Source: Amyelois transitella | Lineage: Eukaryota; Arthropoda; Insecta; Lepidoptera; Pyralidae | Reading direction: 5' to 3' | NCBI RefSeq assembly: GCF_032362555.1 | Contig: NC_083527.1 | Span: 5,084,001 to 5,148,000, forward strand | DNA: 64,000 bases | In this document: piece by piece, positions 24,601 to 33,300 of the stretch | Position numbering within the stretch: position 1 is the first letter of the stretch | Layout of the letters: the number at the start of each line of letters is the position of its first letter | Made by a program: the position numbers and the translations under genes | The notes under the pieces: model-generated | Told to the model about the DNA's origin: nothing | The model's database searches: none | What the model saw: only the letters and a program-made list of their open reading frames with translations

Positions 24601-25967
24601 TGGATCATTATATTTCTCAGTTTCATTCTTAGCAATTATTTTAACATATTGTAGTCGAGCTTCCACGCTACCGCCTTGCACGTTTGTAGAAAGTGTAAAA
24701 AAATAAATTCACACTGGCAACACCATCCCCACCTCTCAGCCGCCCTCTCCGGTTGGATCTCGTCATTTAGTTCAATGCAACTTATTCCAAATGCATGTGT
24801 AGATTTTTCATAATGCTGGGTGGGACAATTAACTATGTAGGAGGGTTATTAATAATTGCATCGAATGAAGCTGATCATACGAGTATAATTATGATCGAAC
24901 TTCACGTACAGGCAAGTTCGTTTGATCATTAATCATTAAGCACGCTTTTATCCACAATGTATAATTTGGAGTAGGACCTACTGGAGCCAAAGGAGTAGAG
25001 ACATTTGTGGGCTACACTTTTCTTAGCTTTCTGACCATAATCTTGGATGCGGTGACTCGATCAGGTTTTTTAAAGCGACTCATTTGACTCTGGCAACCTT
25101 TTGCCTAATGAGAACCTTATCCATATTGGATTATGGTAAAACCTGCACTCAATGAATGTGCCCATTTCTTTGGTCGGCTTTTACGACTTCTACGCACTAC
25201 TAACAGCAGTTTTAGTGCCAATATCTTCAAAATGTCCCGGTTTTGTTATCTATCAAGAGAAGCCTTGACTTTCTTTTGACCACGACACCAAAATCAGAAA
25301 GTGGGTAAGTTTAGTAATTGTCTTCAGTTACCCTGTTGACAGGCAAGTAAGGGTAACCCAGCCTCGATCAATGGTTACCCATGCAGTCACACGAATGTGC
25401 ATTTTTTAGACCATCAGTTATAACATTCAATCTAATGTATGTAAGCACAGAAGAGCAGAATTCATGACCAGAGTGGAAACGCAGATTCATCCGTCTTTGA
25501 ATTGAATACCTTTACACCACTAAGTCAATCTCTTCCTAGTTCTTTGATCTACTACTGCCATGTATAATAAATAAATAGGTATATACGGGACAAATAACAC
25601 AGATTTAGTTAGCCTCGATGTAAGTTCGAGACTTGTGTTACGAGATACTAACTCAACGATACTATATTTTATAACAAATACTTATATAGATAAACATCCA
25701 AGACCCATGCCAATCAGAAAAATTTCTTTTCTCATCATGCCCTGACCGGGATTCGAACCCGGGACCTCCGGTGTCGCAGACAAGCGTACTACCGCTGCGC
25801 CAGAGTCCGTCGTATGGAACAGGAATAGTTACCCTCATATGCTGTTTATCTGTTGTCTTATTGGCATCATCTGCCTGTACTTCCAAGGTCAAGACAGGAA
25901 CAGAACGGTCGCATGCCACGTAGCATAAACAGGAAATAAAGATAGCTAACATCCCTTGGCGATTCAT
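9603..25967 (-). CDS. Secreted cysteine-rich protein with thyroglobulin type-1-like domain (12-exon model)
   Basis: Exons on the minus strand: 25833-25967, 24377-24572, 23593-23665, 22745-22872, 21792-21863, 21124-21184 (or 21097-21184), 19607-19764 (or to 19776), 18646-18713, 18161-18299, 10886-10995, 10049-10142, 9603-9730. Except for the uncertain exon 6/7 junction, every junction has GT/AG ends and matching phase. The start MNRQGMLAIFISCLCYVACD looks like a signal peptide. Exons 4-5 and 7-8 encode repeated modules (QCRCCDEC then ELDQSC; QCNCCGHC then KLDQKC). Exon 9 gives CDDGLVCRQGRC. Exons 10-11 give a Cys-rich unit with PQC, SPVQC and CYC spacing like thyroglobulin type-1 domains, where CWCV is usual. 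The tail is acidic. The product is about 450 residues; a protease-inhibitor or growth-factor-binding role is possible but not shown. It could be two adjacent genes if the exon 6/7 junction is wrong. Confidence 0.6.
9850..9985 (-). repeat. SINE-A, truncated
   Basis: Lies in the last intron of the cysteine-rich gene. It lacks the head and part of the middle. Confidence 0.7.
10240..10320 (+). repeat. LINE ORF2 C-terminal remnant (family L1)
   Basis: The strand reads in frame as a diverged [18 protein letters not shown], the C-terminal signature of a common insect endonuclease/reverse-transcriptase LINE. Better copies occur at 39,897, 57,655 and 63,290. Confidence 0.6.
10628..10880 (+). repeat. 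SINE-A, full length
   Basis: Head at 10628. The TATG tail ends only a few bases from the splice donor of exon 10 of the cysteine-rich gene (10885). Confidence 0.85.
11025..11165 (-). repeat. LINE-type 3' tail
   Basis: Same family as 2384-2510: an AAGTCCGCCC-like segment followed by AATAAAG on the minus strand. It starts about 30 bp upstream of exon 10 in transcript order. Confidence 0.45.
11174..11397 (-). repeat. BEL/Pao 3' LTR
   Basis: It starts TGTTTAATATCC on the plus strand and ends CTTAAACA. No difference from the other LTR was found on reading both. Confidence 0.95.
11563..16773 (-). CDS. BEL/Pao Gag-Pol polyprotein
   Basis: An uninterrupted 1736-residue frame encodes all functions needed for retrotransposition except an envelope. 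Domains in order: a gag region with a DUF1759-like segment from about residue 129 (PKITIPKFSGDYLDWPSF); zinc-knuckle cysteines around 340-390; an A17-type aspartic protease with LDQGS near 473; reverse transcriptase from about 768 (VVFDASCKG) with the YVDD active site near 885; RNase H around 1070 (HGFSDAS); an H2C2 integrase zinc site near 1372; an integrase core with YSDNGTNFLG near 1506 and PNFGGLWEAGIKS after it; and a C-terminal DUF5641-like domain. A17 protease, YVDD and DUF5641 together identify BEL/Pao. No frameshift is seen, so the copy may be active. Cellular translation may start at the second Met (residue 13, METLLCKQ). Confidence 0.97.
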   Translation of the reverse strand: MYSKSVLYLSFKMETLLCKQDDLKERIEKSFMNYKKSPKERIKEAYVETRLENLETLWLEFTTNHKKIVGVKEYKQSTYCKQDMYDSTEDIYIDYKSELKSVMSQFKEPKKCEQSTSNYNECSTQSQVRLPKITIPKFSGDYLDWPSFKDMFTSLIHKNQSIDKVQKLHYLKGCLSGEAEQIVKHISVSESNYERCWNLLESRYNNKRYLSHCILKRLLSQKNIVTESASGLKSLLDTTIECLEALSNLQIPVETWDIIIVHLMSLKLDTESKRQWELDVSNNNGTDELPTFYQFKEFIGNRYRALEFIEGKKSQGNFSKPKVLHAVTNESCFCNESHRIIFCKKFGKQDVDSRREFAKTNKLCFKCLGASHSAKFCTSKNNCRICKRSHHSLLHSSVGSTSGTGISEANSVQNTDVKPLIENKAVAKDFGTSVGESSVVSCFSADRSIKEVLLATALVSVDTQKGMQTIRAILDQGSQASFITEATVQFLGLKKIPIKGFVSGIGENSQLCAKSIVDIKLHSVFDKNVVITVKAYVLNSITSFLPSKTVALEWEEFKDLQLADPQFHTPSRINILLGAEVYGMVLRDGIRRASSGTPVAQATSLGWIVSGAVKETSSASNNIVVMHAHIDDNEMLKKFWELESDAGLKQDRILTVEEQKCETIFTETTRRDSEGRYIVKLPLRDFENMLPSNSREIAEKRLLLLEARLKKNEDLKKEYKKVIDEYIELGHMELVPDSEKNKVNAVYLPHHAVVNLQRDTTKVRVVFDASCKGKNGKSLNDALMLGPTLQPELRHLIIKWRTYPITLSADIVKMYRQVKVDEEHVDLQRILWRDDECSEIKDYRLLRVTFGTASAPYLAIRALQQVAHDEGGVYPTASERVKNDYYVDDLMSGVETEAEGIKLYEEMNKLLGKGGFTLQKWTSNNDEFIEKLKEIGRKKDEKGTNVKEVLNLKMDSTIKILGLTWCREEVSFKYVVKLMPPKIPATKRSIISDISRLFDPLGWVAPSIIIAKIIIQKMWLAGVDWDEEVPDNIVQEWFKYREELLKLNEINLPRWYGTRKTDEVVELHGFSDASKLAYAAVVYIRIIDKDGKIHVALISAKTKVAPVKQISIPRLELCGAVLVTRLLLEIAGVLNVEKSNLHAWTDSTVVLAWINNHPSRWQTFVANRVSEIVTTLEPQQWSHISTKHNPADCASRGTQPAQLVKTPIWFSGPDFLHESSITYTKLKTATTDLELAKVHCSTVEYSIIERFSSLTRLIRVTAYCRRFLKMKSPRQAVSNYLTSEELSLAFNCLIKIIQNEHFEKEINNIKLKIDINKKSKIHNLNPFIDNKNLLRVGGRLEFSCLLESQKHPILLPKCHLTSLIIAHAHQTTMHGGYQLMLSFLRSKYWILGMKQLIKGHIRKCVRCIRFAKAPPTPLMGQLPTVRVTPSRPFANSGVDFAGPINMRSARGRGHHSYKGYICLFVCMSTKAAHIEAVSDLTTNGFLQAFKRFVARRGPCHNMYSDNGTNFLGASRELERMFQSEKRDISREVAEFLATNGTSWHFIPPRAPNFGGLWEAGIKSVKGHLNRVIGDTTLTYEEMSTVLAQVEACLNSRPLSRLNKENDIGMILTPGHFITGDTLVTTPDYNFQSSNVSSLRRWQHTQKMLQDFWRCWSKEYLAQYYCRYRWSVHTPEPGIGEVVLVKEDGLPPSRWLYGVIVEKHPGRDGVTRVVTLRIKNSHIKRPVSKIIVLPITS
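16774..17355 (-). other. BEL/Pao 5' leader
   Basis: The 582 bp between the 5' LTR and the polyprotein start are non-coding, with a C/T-rich stretch around 17,110-17,240. A plus-strand frame of 76 codons here matches nothing recognised and is taken as chance. Confidence 0.75.
17356..17579 (-). repeat. BEL/Pao 5' LTR
   Basis: Identical partner of the LTR at 11174. It should carry the element promoter on the minus strand. Confidence 0.95.
17863..18075 (-). repeat. SINE-A, head-truncated
   Basis: Four CATA units start it. It stops within the CATCCATTGGAAAGAGATGGAG segment, 85 bp from exon 9 of the cysteine-rich gene. Confidence 0.8.
18310..18535 (+). repeat. SINE-A abutting an exon
   Basis: It lacks the first about 25 bp. 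Its A-rich segment joins the acceptor side of exon 9 (18299) with only about ten bases between them. On the minus strand the SINE supplies the T-rich tract. Confidence 0.75.
18965..19400 (+). repeat. SINE-A split by a Helitron-like insert
   Basis: Head part 18965-19112 and tail part 19321-19400 are one copy. The break falls in the CTCAAT(T/C)CTA segment. Confidence 0.8.
19113..19319 (+). mobile_element. Helitron-like non-autonomous element, family H1
   Basis: It starts TCCTACTACTATTATAAAGG and ends GCGGCCTCTAG followed by T. A GACGAAGTC hairpin core lies before the end. No target duplication is seen. These are the Helitron rules and match the common lepidopteran H1-type end. Confidence 0.75.
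20040..20270 (+). repeat. Unclassified structured repeat, copy 1
   Basis: About 200 bp shared with 21,540-21,740, including AAATCTTTGCTTGCGCGATT and CCTGGGGAACCGCG. It contains a CTCCGACA/TGTCGGAG hairpin. The second half also resembles 34,668-34,745. No known family is assigned. Confidence 0.6.
20394..20582 (+). other. Open frame without recognised homology
   Basis: A 62-codon plus-strand frame (RKAKKLFTAYSISGSF within it) shows no splice context or known motif. It lies inside intron 6 of the cysteine-rich gene on the opposite strand. It is most likely old mobile-element debris. Confidence 0.15.
20795..21067. repeat. Facing SINE-A halves
   Basis: A plus-strand piece (20795-20975) is followed by a minus-strand head piece (20983-21067). 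Their shared GTCGTAAAAGGCGACTAAG region is complementary, so the locus can fold back. Confidence 0.75.
21540..21740 (+). repeat. Unclassified structured repeat, copy 2
   Basis: Partner of 20,040-20,270. The matching hairpin is CGACACA/TGTGTCG, so the stem is kept although the bases changed. Confidence 0.6.
21965..22065 (+). repeat. LINE-type 3' tail
   Basis: GAATGCCGTAATGCATTAAG, then CCGCCTTTG, then a TGCAATAAATTTA end. Same family as 57,822-57,905. Confidence 0.45.
22066..22221 (+). repeat. SINE-A with internal deletion
   Basis: Intact head and a four-unit TATG tail; the middle about 100 bp is missing. Confidence 0.8.
22440..22715 (-). repeat. SINE-A, with short internal duplication
   Basis: The CCTTAGT(C/A)GCC...GAGATG segment occurs twice near 22,600-22,675. 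The head end lies about 30 bp from the donor of exon 4 of the cysteine-rich gene. Confidence 0.75.
23172..23392 (-). repeat. SINE-A, short form
   Basis: The CATA tail is absent and part of the middle is deleted. Confidence 0.75.
23823..24055 (+). repeat. tRNA-headed SINE-B
   Basis: The head reads GTGGCGCAGCGGTAGTAC (box A-like), then GGGTTCGAATCGCGG (box B-like). A tail follows with TTAGTATCTCGTAACACAAG. Five copies occur in the window. It is a tRNA-derived SINE, not a tRNA gene: no anticodon arm could be fitted and the same long tail follows each copy. Confidence 0.8.
25588..25812 (-). repeat. tRNA-headed SINE-B, next to exon 1 of the cysteine-rich gene
   Basis: Box B appears as GGGATTCGAACCCGG on the plus strand. 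The head ends about 20 bp from the exon 1 donor (25832). Confidence 0.8.
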
Positions 25968-26206
25968 GTTTTGTTTATTTTATTTATTTATATATTTTTT
26001 GAAAACAATTTTGATGTGTCTATTGACAGCATATTAGTCGATATTCCTCTTTTGTTTTTTCTGTGAGAGAAGCGTTTGAAGGTAATGAGGTTGATAGGTG
26101 CCTACTGTGCAGAAGGCACCCGAGGTCCAAACCCAGTAGAGCCTACCCTAAACGCAAATGAACCTACCCGAACGGCAATCGGGCTACCAAAGCCTATATC
26201 TTTACT

Positions 26207-26460
26207 AGCTGCGCCCGCGACTCCGTCCGCGTGGAATAGTTATTTTGGGCATCATTGCAACCCTCAAGAATATTTTTTCCCGTTTTTTTTCACATTTTCC
26301 ATTATTTCTTTGCTCCTTATAGTTGCAGCGTGATGGTATATAGCCTAAAGTCTTCCTCGATATATGGTCTATTCGACGCAAAAATAATTTTTCAATTCGG
26401 ACCAGTACTTTGAGCTTAGCGCGTTCAAACAAACAAACAAACTGTACAGCTTTATAATAT
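26207..26460 (-). mobile_element. Helitron-like element, family H2
   Basis: The minus strand runs from ATATTATAAAGCTGTACAG to CGCGGGCGCAGCTAGT. Other copies lie at 44,654, 49,685 and 62,345. Confidence 0.65.
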
Positions 26461-26613
26461 TAGCATAGATTCGGTCATGAGTATCCGAAAGATCTACGGA
26501 GCAACCTTGACCGCAAATTACCAATGAAGGTTCGGTTCAAAACATGTACCTACCACAGATTTAAAAACCATTGAAGGTACCTATATTAAAATTATATTGA
26601 TGAATTTCAAATG

Positions 26614-26869
26614 GTGCCATGTGGTTCCCACCATCAATGAAAAAAAAGAATAGAACCACTCAGTCTCATGGATGCCGTAAAAGGCAACTAAGGAATAAGC
26701 TTATCTTGAGATTCTTCTTTTAGGCGATGGGCTAGCAACCTGTCACTATTTAAATCTCAATTCTATCATTAAGCCATACAGATGAACGTGGCCAATCGGT
26801 CTTTTTAAGACTGTTGACTCTGTCTACTCCGCATGGGATATAGACGTGCATATATGTATGTATGTATGG
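26614..26869 (+). repeat. SINE-A, full length, diverged head
   Basis: The head reads GTGCCATGTGGTTCCCACCA, so the stem found in other copies is partly lost. Confidence 0.8.
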
Positions 26870-27383
26870 TGAATTTCAGTCCTTCAATGCAAGTGGACAA
26901 GTGTGTAGCGGGTATTATAAAATTTGTACTATAGTTAATATTTAAAGATTTTTAATATTTGTTAATTATTTTGTATTTTAGTTTCTGCTGAGTCCGGCCC
27001 CTAGATACGGTCCTGTCCTTAATGGAATATCTAGCGCCCGGCATTTTGAAATCGCGGATTCTATTAATTTCGTTGCGTTTTTGTTTCTTGTCACATTTTT
27101 TCTTTCAATATATTGTAAGTTAGTGTTTTTGTTAATTTAGCAACCAATATATGTTTATTTTATAAATCGTATTTTTCTCTTCATTATTCCCAAGTTGCTA
27201 TAAGTGTATTCCTCCTCAGAGGTGAACTAGCCACGTAGATTCCTGATTAGAAAGCCTCATTCCGTGCTTTGTTTTTCATAAAAAGGCTTTCATTAGATTG
27301 AAATTTGTAACTGGATTCGTTAAGACCACTTTACTTGATAATGCAAAGCTTTATCCTAGATATGTACACCTTATTTTAAAAAA

Positions 27384-27800
27384 ATGAAACAATTTGTATT
27401 AAAGTACAATCATTTATTTAATGTAAATTCCATTACAAAAGTTTCAAAACAAACCGAAAACTGGAGACGGTCTAAATGGGCATCACCACAGAGCTCAGTG
27501 CAAACTTCCCTGCTCTGTGGCCGCCAAAGTTCGACAAAAGAAATTGCTGTATTGATAAACGACCTGACAACATTCATTTTCATTGGAAAGGGAGCGTTTG
27601 ACCTCAATCTGCATGATGATACGTAAGTTGAGGTTGAGTGTGGTACATGCAAGCTCAATAAAATACCTTTCCACTCTTGCCTGTCTAAACCCTAATTTGC
27701 AGGATTCCCTCAGTTTAGGTAGATTACCTACCTAATCTTAGGGAATCCTTCAAATTGACGCGGGAAGAAAGTTCCAAATTTGAACATTTCTGGAGCAAAG
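27384..27800 (-). repeat. Probable decayed mobile-element segment with near-perfect palindrome
   Basis: Short open frames occur on both strands. An inverted repeat with 21-bp arms (27702-27722 and 27728-27748, two mismatches) is embedded. No family is assigned. Confidence 0.3.
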
Positions 27801-30072
27801 GGTACGCTCGGTGAGTAAGTACATAGTACATAGTAATTTGATTATAGAACTTATGGTAACTGTCTTTTATTATATATTTATGTCGGCTCTTTTATTTAAT
27901 AATGCGCTGAACAGGAGGGTAGTATGACAATGAACCTCAGGGAGATCGGGGGTGAGACTAAAGGGGAGGGGATGCCGCTGATGTGAAGAAAAAGAGAAGA
28001 ATTGCATATTTCAAAGATCGCCTTTTTAATGCCTCACAGCAATTTCCTTTGTCTAAAAACCCTTATTAAAGATTAAAATTTACAATCCAAGCCTTAATAT
28101 AATTTAAGATTTTAAAACGGCAGTTGTAAGACCATAGAGTTCGATTTGGTCCCCTTTTTTACAAATGCCACAGACTACTGAGTCTTTATGACAAGTTAAA
28201 AAGAAGTTCATTTTACTACATTTATCTAGTGAGCAATATTCTATATTCGACATGACAATTTATTCGGTCGCTATTTATGTCAAGGTAAAACATTTATGTA
28301 ATTTTGTACTCTTTTTTAACTCTTACTAGTGACACAAGCCGATTTCCCACGAGTAGGATACCTAGTGAAAACAGTTTGAAGTAAATTCGAACACAGAATT
28401 AGTAATGTTCCAACTACTAACTGTAAAAATTGCAATACCTTTTTCCTTGGCATTTTTTTTTTTTTTGCTATTACATACTGGCAGTGTATGAAGTTACTTT
28501 ATCAATTTAAAAAAATTACATTACTATAAGTACTTAAATTTTTAAAACAATTTAAAAGATCTAAAATTGTGAACTAGCTACTTATTAAATTTAATTAAGA
28601 ATCTAAGAGCATCTTTTTTATATACAGTTAAAATATATAGTATAGGATATGCTTTATATTTTTAGGATATACTATATATTTTCAGTCTGATAAAACTGGA
28701 AATAATTTCACAACAAAGGTCCAACTCTCAAACTTAGATACTCTATCTAAATTCTGAGATTTAATTCCCAGCTATACAACTGCGTTAAAACTGCATGCGA
28801 TGCTATACGATGACGTATTACTTCTATCGTTCCAATGTGACATTTCTACTATCTAACATTATTTCGATGTCTATGGTAGAGTGCTCTTGCAGATTTTTGT
28901 AGTGACTAAAACAAACGCGTTTTATAAGGTGTTAATGTACAATTTTTATGGGTAAGATAGTAAGTTATTTATTAGTTCAACATTTAGATACATTCCAGTG
29001 GGGGTAATTTCTTGTGTATATAAAATTAAATAAAAAATTTATTGGAAATGACCTACATATTGCATTTTTATAACACCCTGTATTTTTAATCGGACGGAAT
29101 CGAATACTATAAGATCTACATAAATGCTTACTTAAGTATACATACCTAATAAATGCGTAACTTATTATTTGGATAAATAATAACAGACAATTTTGTCAAC
29201 ATAAATAATATAACATTAAATAAACTAACTTTTCAATGATACAACACCATTCAAAACAAATTAATTGTCGAATAACTACTTACAATTTCATGCAAAAAAT
29301 AATATGTACTTACAGATATTTGACTAGAATAAATGATGTTAAAAATCGTTAAATAAATATAACATACAGATTTCAATTTGACATATGTATATTTCATGCA
29401 TACATTATATAAAATCATACCTCTTTTCCACATAGATCTCTTTTGAGCGTAATAGATAGATTTTTTTTATTTTAATGTTCTGCAACTGAAAACTGGGTCA
29501 AAATAAAAAAAAACAAAAGAGAGAAACGTTAAACAGGAAAACACTCTCTTTTCCTGTTAGTGGATCTAGAATTTCATAGATTCATTATATGTAGGTATAT
29601 GACATCGGTAATTCAATAATGAGAGCCCCATTAAGTACAATAAGACGAAAGTGTTTGAGAAACATAAAAATAAACACACCTACAAACAAAAGATACAGTT
29701 CGAGTACAGAGCCTCCTTTCAAAGGCCGTTAAAAAGGTATTTTTTCATCCACATTGAAAAAAATTACGTTATTCCGACCATTAAAAATTATTAGAGCAAA
29801 ATTTGCTTAAAATGTGAGCTAATCTAACTCTCACCAACGCAGTTCGTTATGGTCAACCAATTTCAACATTCACTTCTATCAATCAATCAATCAATTATAG
29901 TTTTCCAAAGACATTGAGTTAATTTTAAAAATAAATCTAAGTTTTATATCTAACCCGAGAAAAATATTTGTCTCTTAAACAAGCAATTAGCGAGCGTAAC
30001 ATCAAAATCTTTAAACTTTCTCATATCTTGACCTATTGAAAAAAAAAATTCAGTTTTATTTCATTTTGTTTA

Positions 30073-30277
30073 TCCTACTAATATTATAAATGCGAAAGTT
30101 TGTATGTCAGTATAGTTGGTTGTTACTCTTTCACGCATAAACGACTAAACCGATTACGCTGAAATTTGGTATGTAGTTAGCTGAAGACCCAGAATATCAA
30201 ATAGGCTACTTTTTATCCCGAAGTTCCCGCTGGATCGATAGGGTCTCCATGCGGACAAAGTCGCGAGCGGTCTCTAA
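30073..30277 (+). mobile_element. Helitron-like element, family H1, older copy
   Basis: Starts TCCTACTAATATTATAAATG. The end has decayed to CTCTAAT. It lies 120 bp beyond the ERK7 stop codon. Confidence 0.7.
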
Positions 30278-30396
30278 TATTTTCACATCTCACACACAGA
30301 ACAAAAATGCGCACTCCAAAAACGTCGAAATTGGTTGCACCACTGCACCTAAAACCAAAAAAAAAAGAGATTCACCGCCCTAAAAACTCCTACGGC

Positions 30397-33300
30397 TCAT
30401 CGGATACTAGTCCTCAAGTCCATCAAAGCGCTGGCCGTTATAACTCCATGCCTCTGATTCTTCAGGCCATAGTCAGCATCCCCGCCGATGGTGACCGTTG
30501 AGAACGACGTAGAATTCCTCCTGTGCTGCAAAGAAGCCTTCTTACCGCCAACGTAGCTGTCTGGAGACTGTCTGCGCACCGCTTGAAAATAATCCCCTTG
30601 GCAATGCGTCTCTGTCCAGTCGTGGTAAGCTCTGGTAGCCCTCAATGGTTTGTTTATGGTCTGTTCCGATCTATACTCTTTGGTCCTGTCTAATTTGGCC
30701 TGTCGGGACTTCGTATCGGCGGAGGCTGTGTGTTTGCCGGTTTTGAAGTAGGATTTTTCAACGTCGTGGAACGATTTGGAGCTCTTGCTCGCGGTCGACG
30801 GCAGGGGTAGAGTCTTGCTGCTGTTGGATAATGTAACGCTCGTATTATGGAATTGTGGCTGAGGAATATGGATGGTGTGTGGTTCCCGGCGCCAATAGAA
30901 AAAAGGATAGGACCACTCCATCTGTTTCCCATGGATGTCGTAAAAGGCGACGAAGGGTTAGGTTTATAAACTTGGGATTCTTCATTTTAGCGATGGGCTA
31001 GTAACCTGACACTATTTGAATCTCAATTGTTTCATTGAGCCGAACAGCTGAACGTGGCCTTATGGTCTTTTCGAGACTGTTGGCTCTGTCTACCCCGCAA
31101 GGGATATAGACGTGATTATATGTATGTGTGTATGTATGAATATTGGTACCGCTAAGTCCATCGAGAGCTGGGGAACTATTACGAGAACTTAGGAAAAACA
31201 GATAAAAAATATAAAAAGGGAACAACTGTTACTTTTTTCGGAAACAAAAGAAACCTTTTAAACTTCGGAGTCAATAATAAATTGTTGAAGATGCGGGTAT
31301 TATACATAAAAATAGGAATAACTGTCTGTTAACAACACGGCACCTGTATTACTACTCGTACAACTAAATATGACAAGATGAGGAAACCTGCACAGTCAGG
31401 CAATTGGATGCGTAACCATGGATCCAATATGGGTTAGGTTAGACGGGAATCGCTTCGTGTAAAAACCTGACTCACCCAATCCAGGATCCATGGTCAAAGG
31501 CATACCCCGGGCTCCTCTCCAGAGTGGTGAGGATGCAACCGGGACTAAAGCCAGGAGAGAGAAAAGGAAAACATCGTGAAGAATCCTACACATTCAGGCA
31601 ACTGAACGTGTAACCATGCTTCAAAATGTGTAAGAATCACATGGGAGTCGTTTCGTGTCAAACCCTGAATCACTCAATCCAGGATCCACAGTCAAAGGCA
31701 TACCCCAGGCTCCTCTCCAGAGTGGTGAGGATGCAACCAAGACTAAAACTAAGAGAATGAAGAAGAACAATCAGTGGACCTCACCTCTGATGCTTCCTCT
31801 GGCTGACAGCGTTCCCTTTAGCCATGATGCTGTACAGTTTGTTCCTGTAGTCGTCCACAGACACCTGTTTGTCGTCTCTCAGTGGGAGAAGCACGTCTGA
31901 CGGGAGAGTAGGCTCGTCGCGTTCACGATGGAATCTTGGAAGACGTTTAATGGTATTTTTACATACATACATACATAAATAAAATCACACCTCTTTCCCG
32001 GAGGGGTAGGCAGAGACTACCTCTTTCCACTTGCCACGATCTCTGCATACTTCCTTCGCTTCATCCACATTTATAACTCTCTTCATACAAGCTCGGCGGT
32101 TTCGGGTACTTTTGACCTGACCCTTTACCAGGACGTCTTTAATTTGATTAAGATACGTTCGTCTAGGTATTTTTATTTGACGAAATATTCGTGTTGACAT
32201 AATTAGTTCTACATTCATTCATGTTTTTTAATGTAGACAATGTGCATTCGTCCACGATTTAGATTTAAGAGATCTATATTTGTAAATTGACGTCCGTTAA
32301 AAAGGCTGCAGTGTAGTTTGTTCCGCCGCTTCTTCTACACATGCGCTTTGGAAGCGGTAGTAGTTATAATTAGATTTAAGTAATGTGACGTCAATAAGTG
32401 ATACCTTGTATCCAATTTTGAAAATAAATCTATTCTATTCTATTCTGGTAATTGAAGAGCGTCGTTGGACAAGTGGTTTAGAATAGAATAGAATAGATTT
32501 ACTTTCAAAATTGGATACATACTATCACTAATTGAAGTCAACATAGCTTAAGTCTAATTATATCTACTTTCGCTTCCGAAGCGCATGTGTGGAAGAAGCG
32601 GCGGAACAAACTACACTGCAACATTTACACCGGAATCAATTTTAGAAACATAAGATCTTTTTCGCAAAATGTCGCAATTGGACCAGTTCGCAATTGGTCC
32701 AGTTCGAAATTGGTCCAGTTACCTTTGGACAATTTGCGAATTAGACATAATGCGCCCAACCGCATAAAATATCAGTCAGATTGTGCGATCATTTTCGGGA
32801 GTGAACCCCAAATATTCTAGCTACAGCTTTGATTGGCAGAAAAATCGCGATGAGGACTTACTCATTAAAAAGATTGTAAAATTATAATCTAAATAAAAAA
32901 ATGACAATCTATCATCAAGTCTGACAAAGCCAGACTAGGCCAGGTAGACCGCCATTTTAGGTCATCTTATCGGTTTTACTAGCGCCGTGTGGTTCCCGGC
33001 ACCATTACAAAAAAGAAGAGGACCACTCCATCTCTTTCCCACGGATGTCGAAAAAGGCGACTAAGGGATAGGCTTACAAACTTGGGATTCCACTTTTAGG
33101 CGACGGGCTAGCAACCTGTCACTATTTGAATCTCAATTCTATCACTTAGCCAAACACCTGAGCGTGGCCTATCAGTCTTTTCAAGGCTGGTGGCTCTGTC
33201 TACCCCGCTAGGGATATAGACGTGATCATATGTAGGTATGTATGTATCGGTTCCACTCACTTCCCCACATATTCGTGGTCCAACGCCCTCTCGGCGCTCA

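Larger units (their letters stand above)
25968..30396. other. Intergenic region between the cysteine-rich gene and ERK7
   Basis: The cysteine-rich gene's promoter should be just right of 25967. The remainder holds Helitron-like and SINE-A inserts plus long AT-rich stretches (about 26,900-30,060) with no supported gene. Confidence 0.7.
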
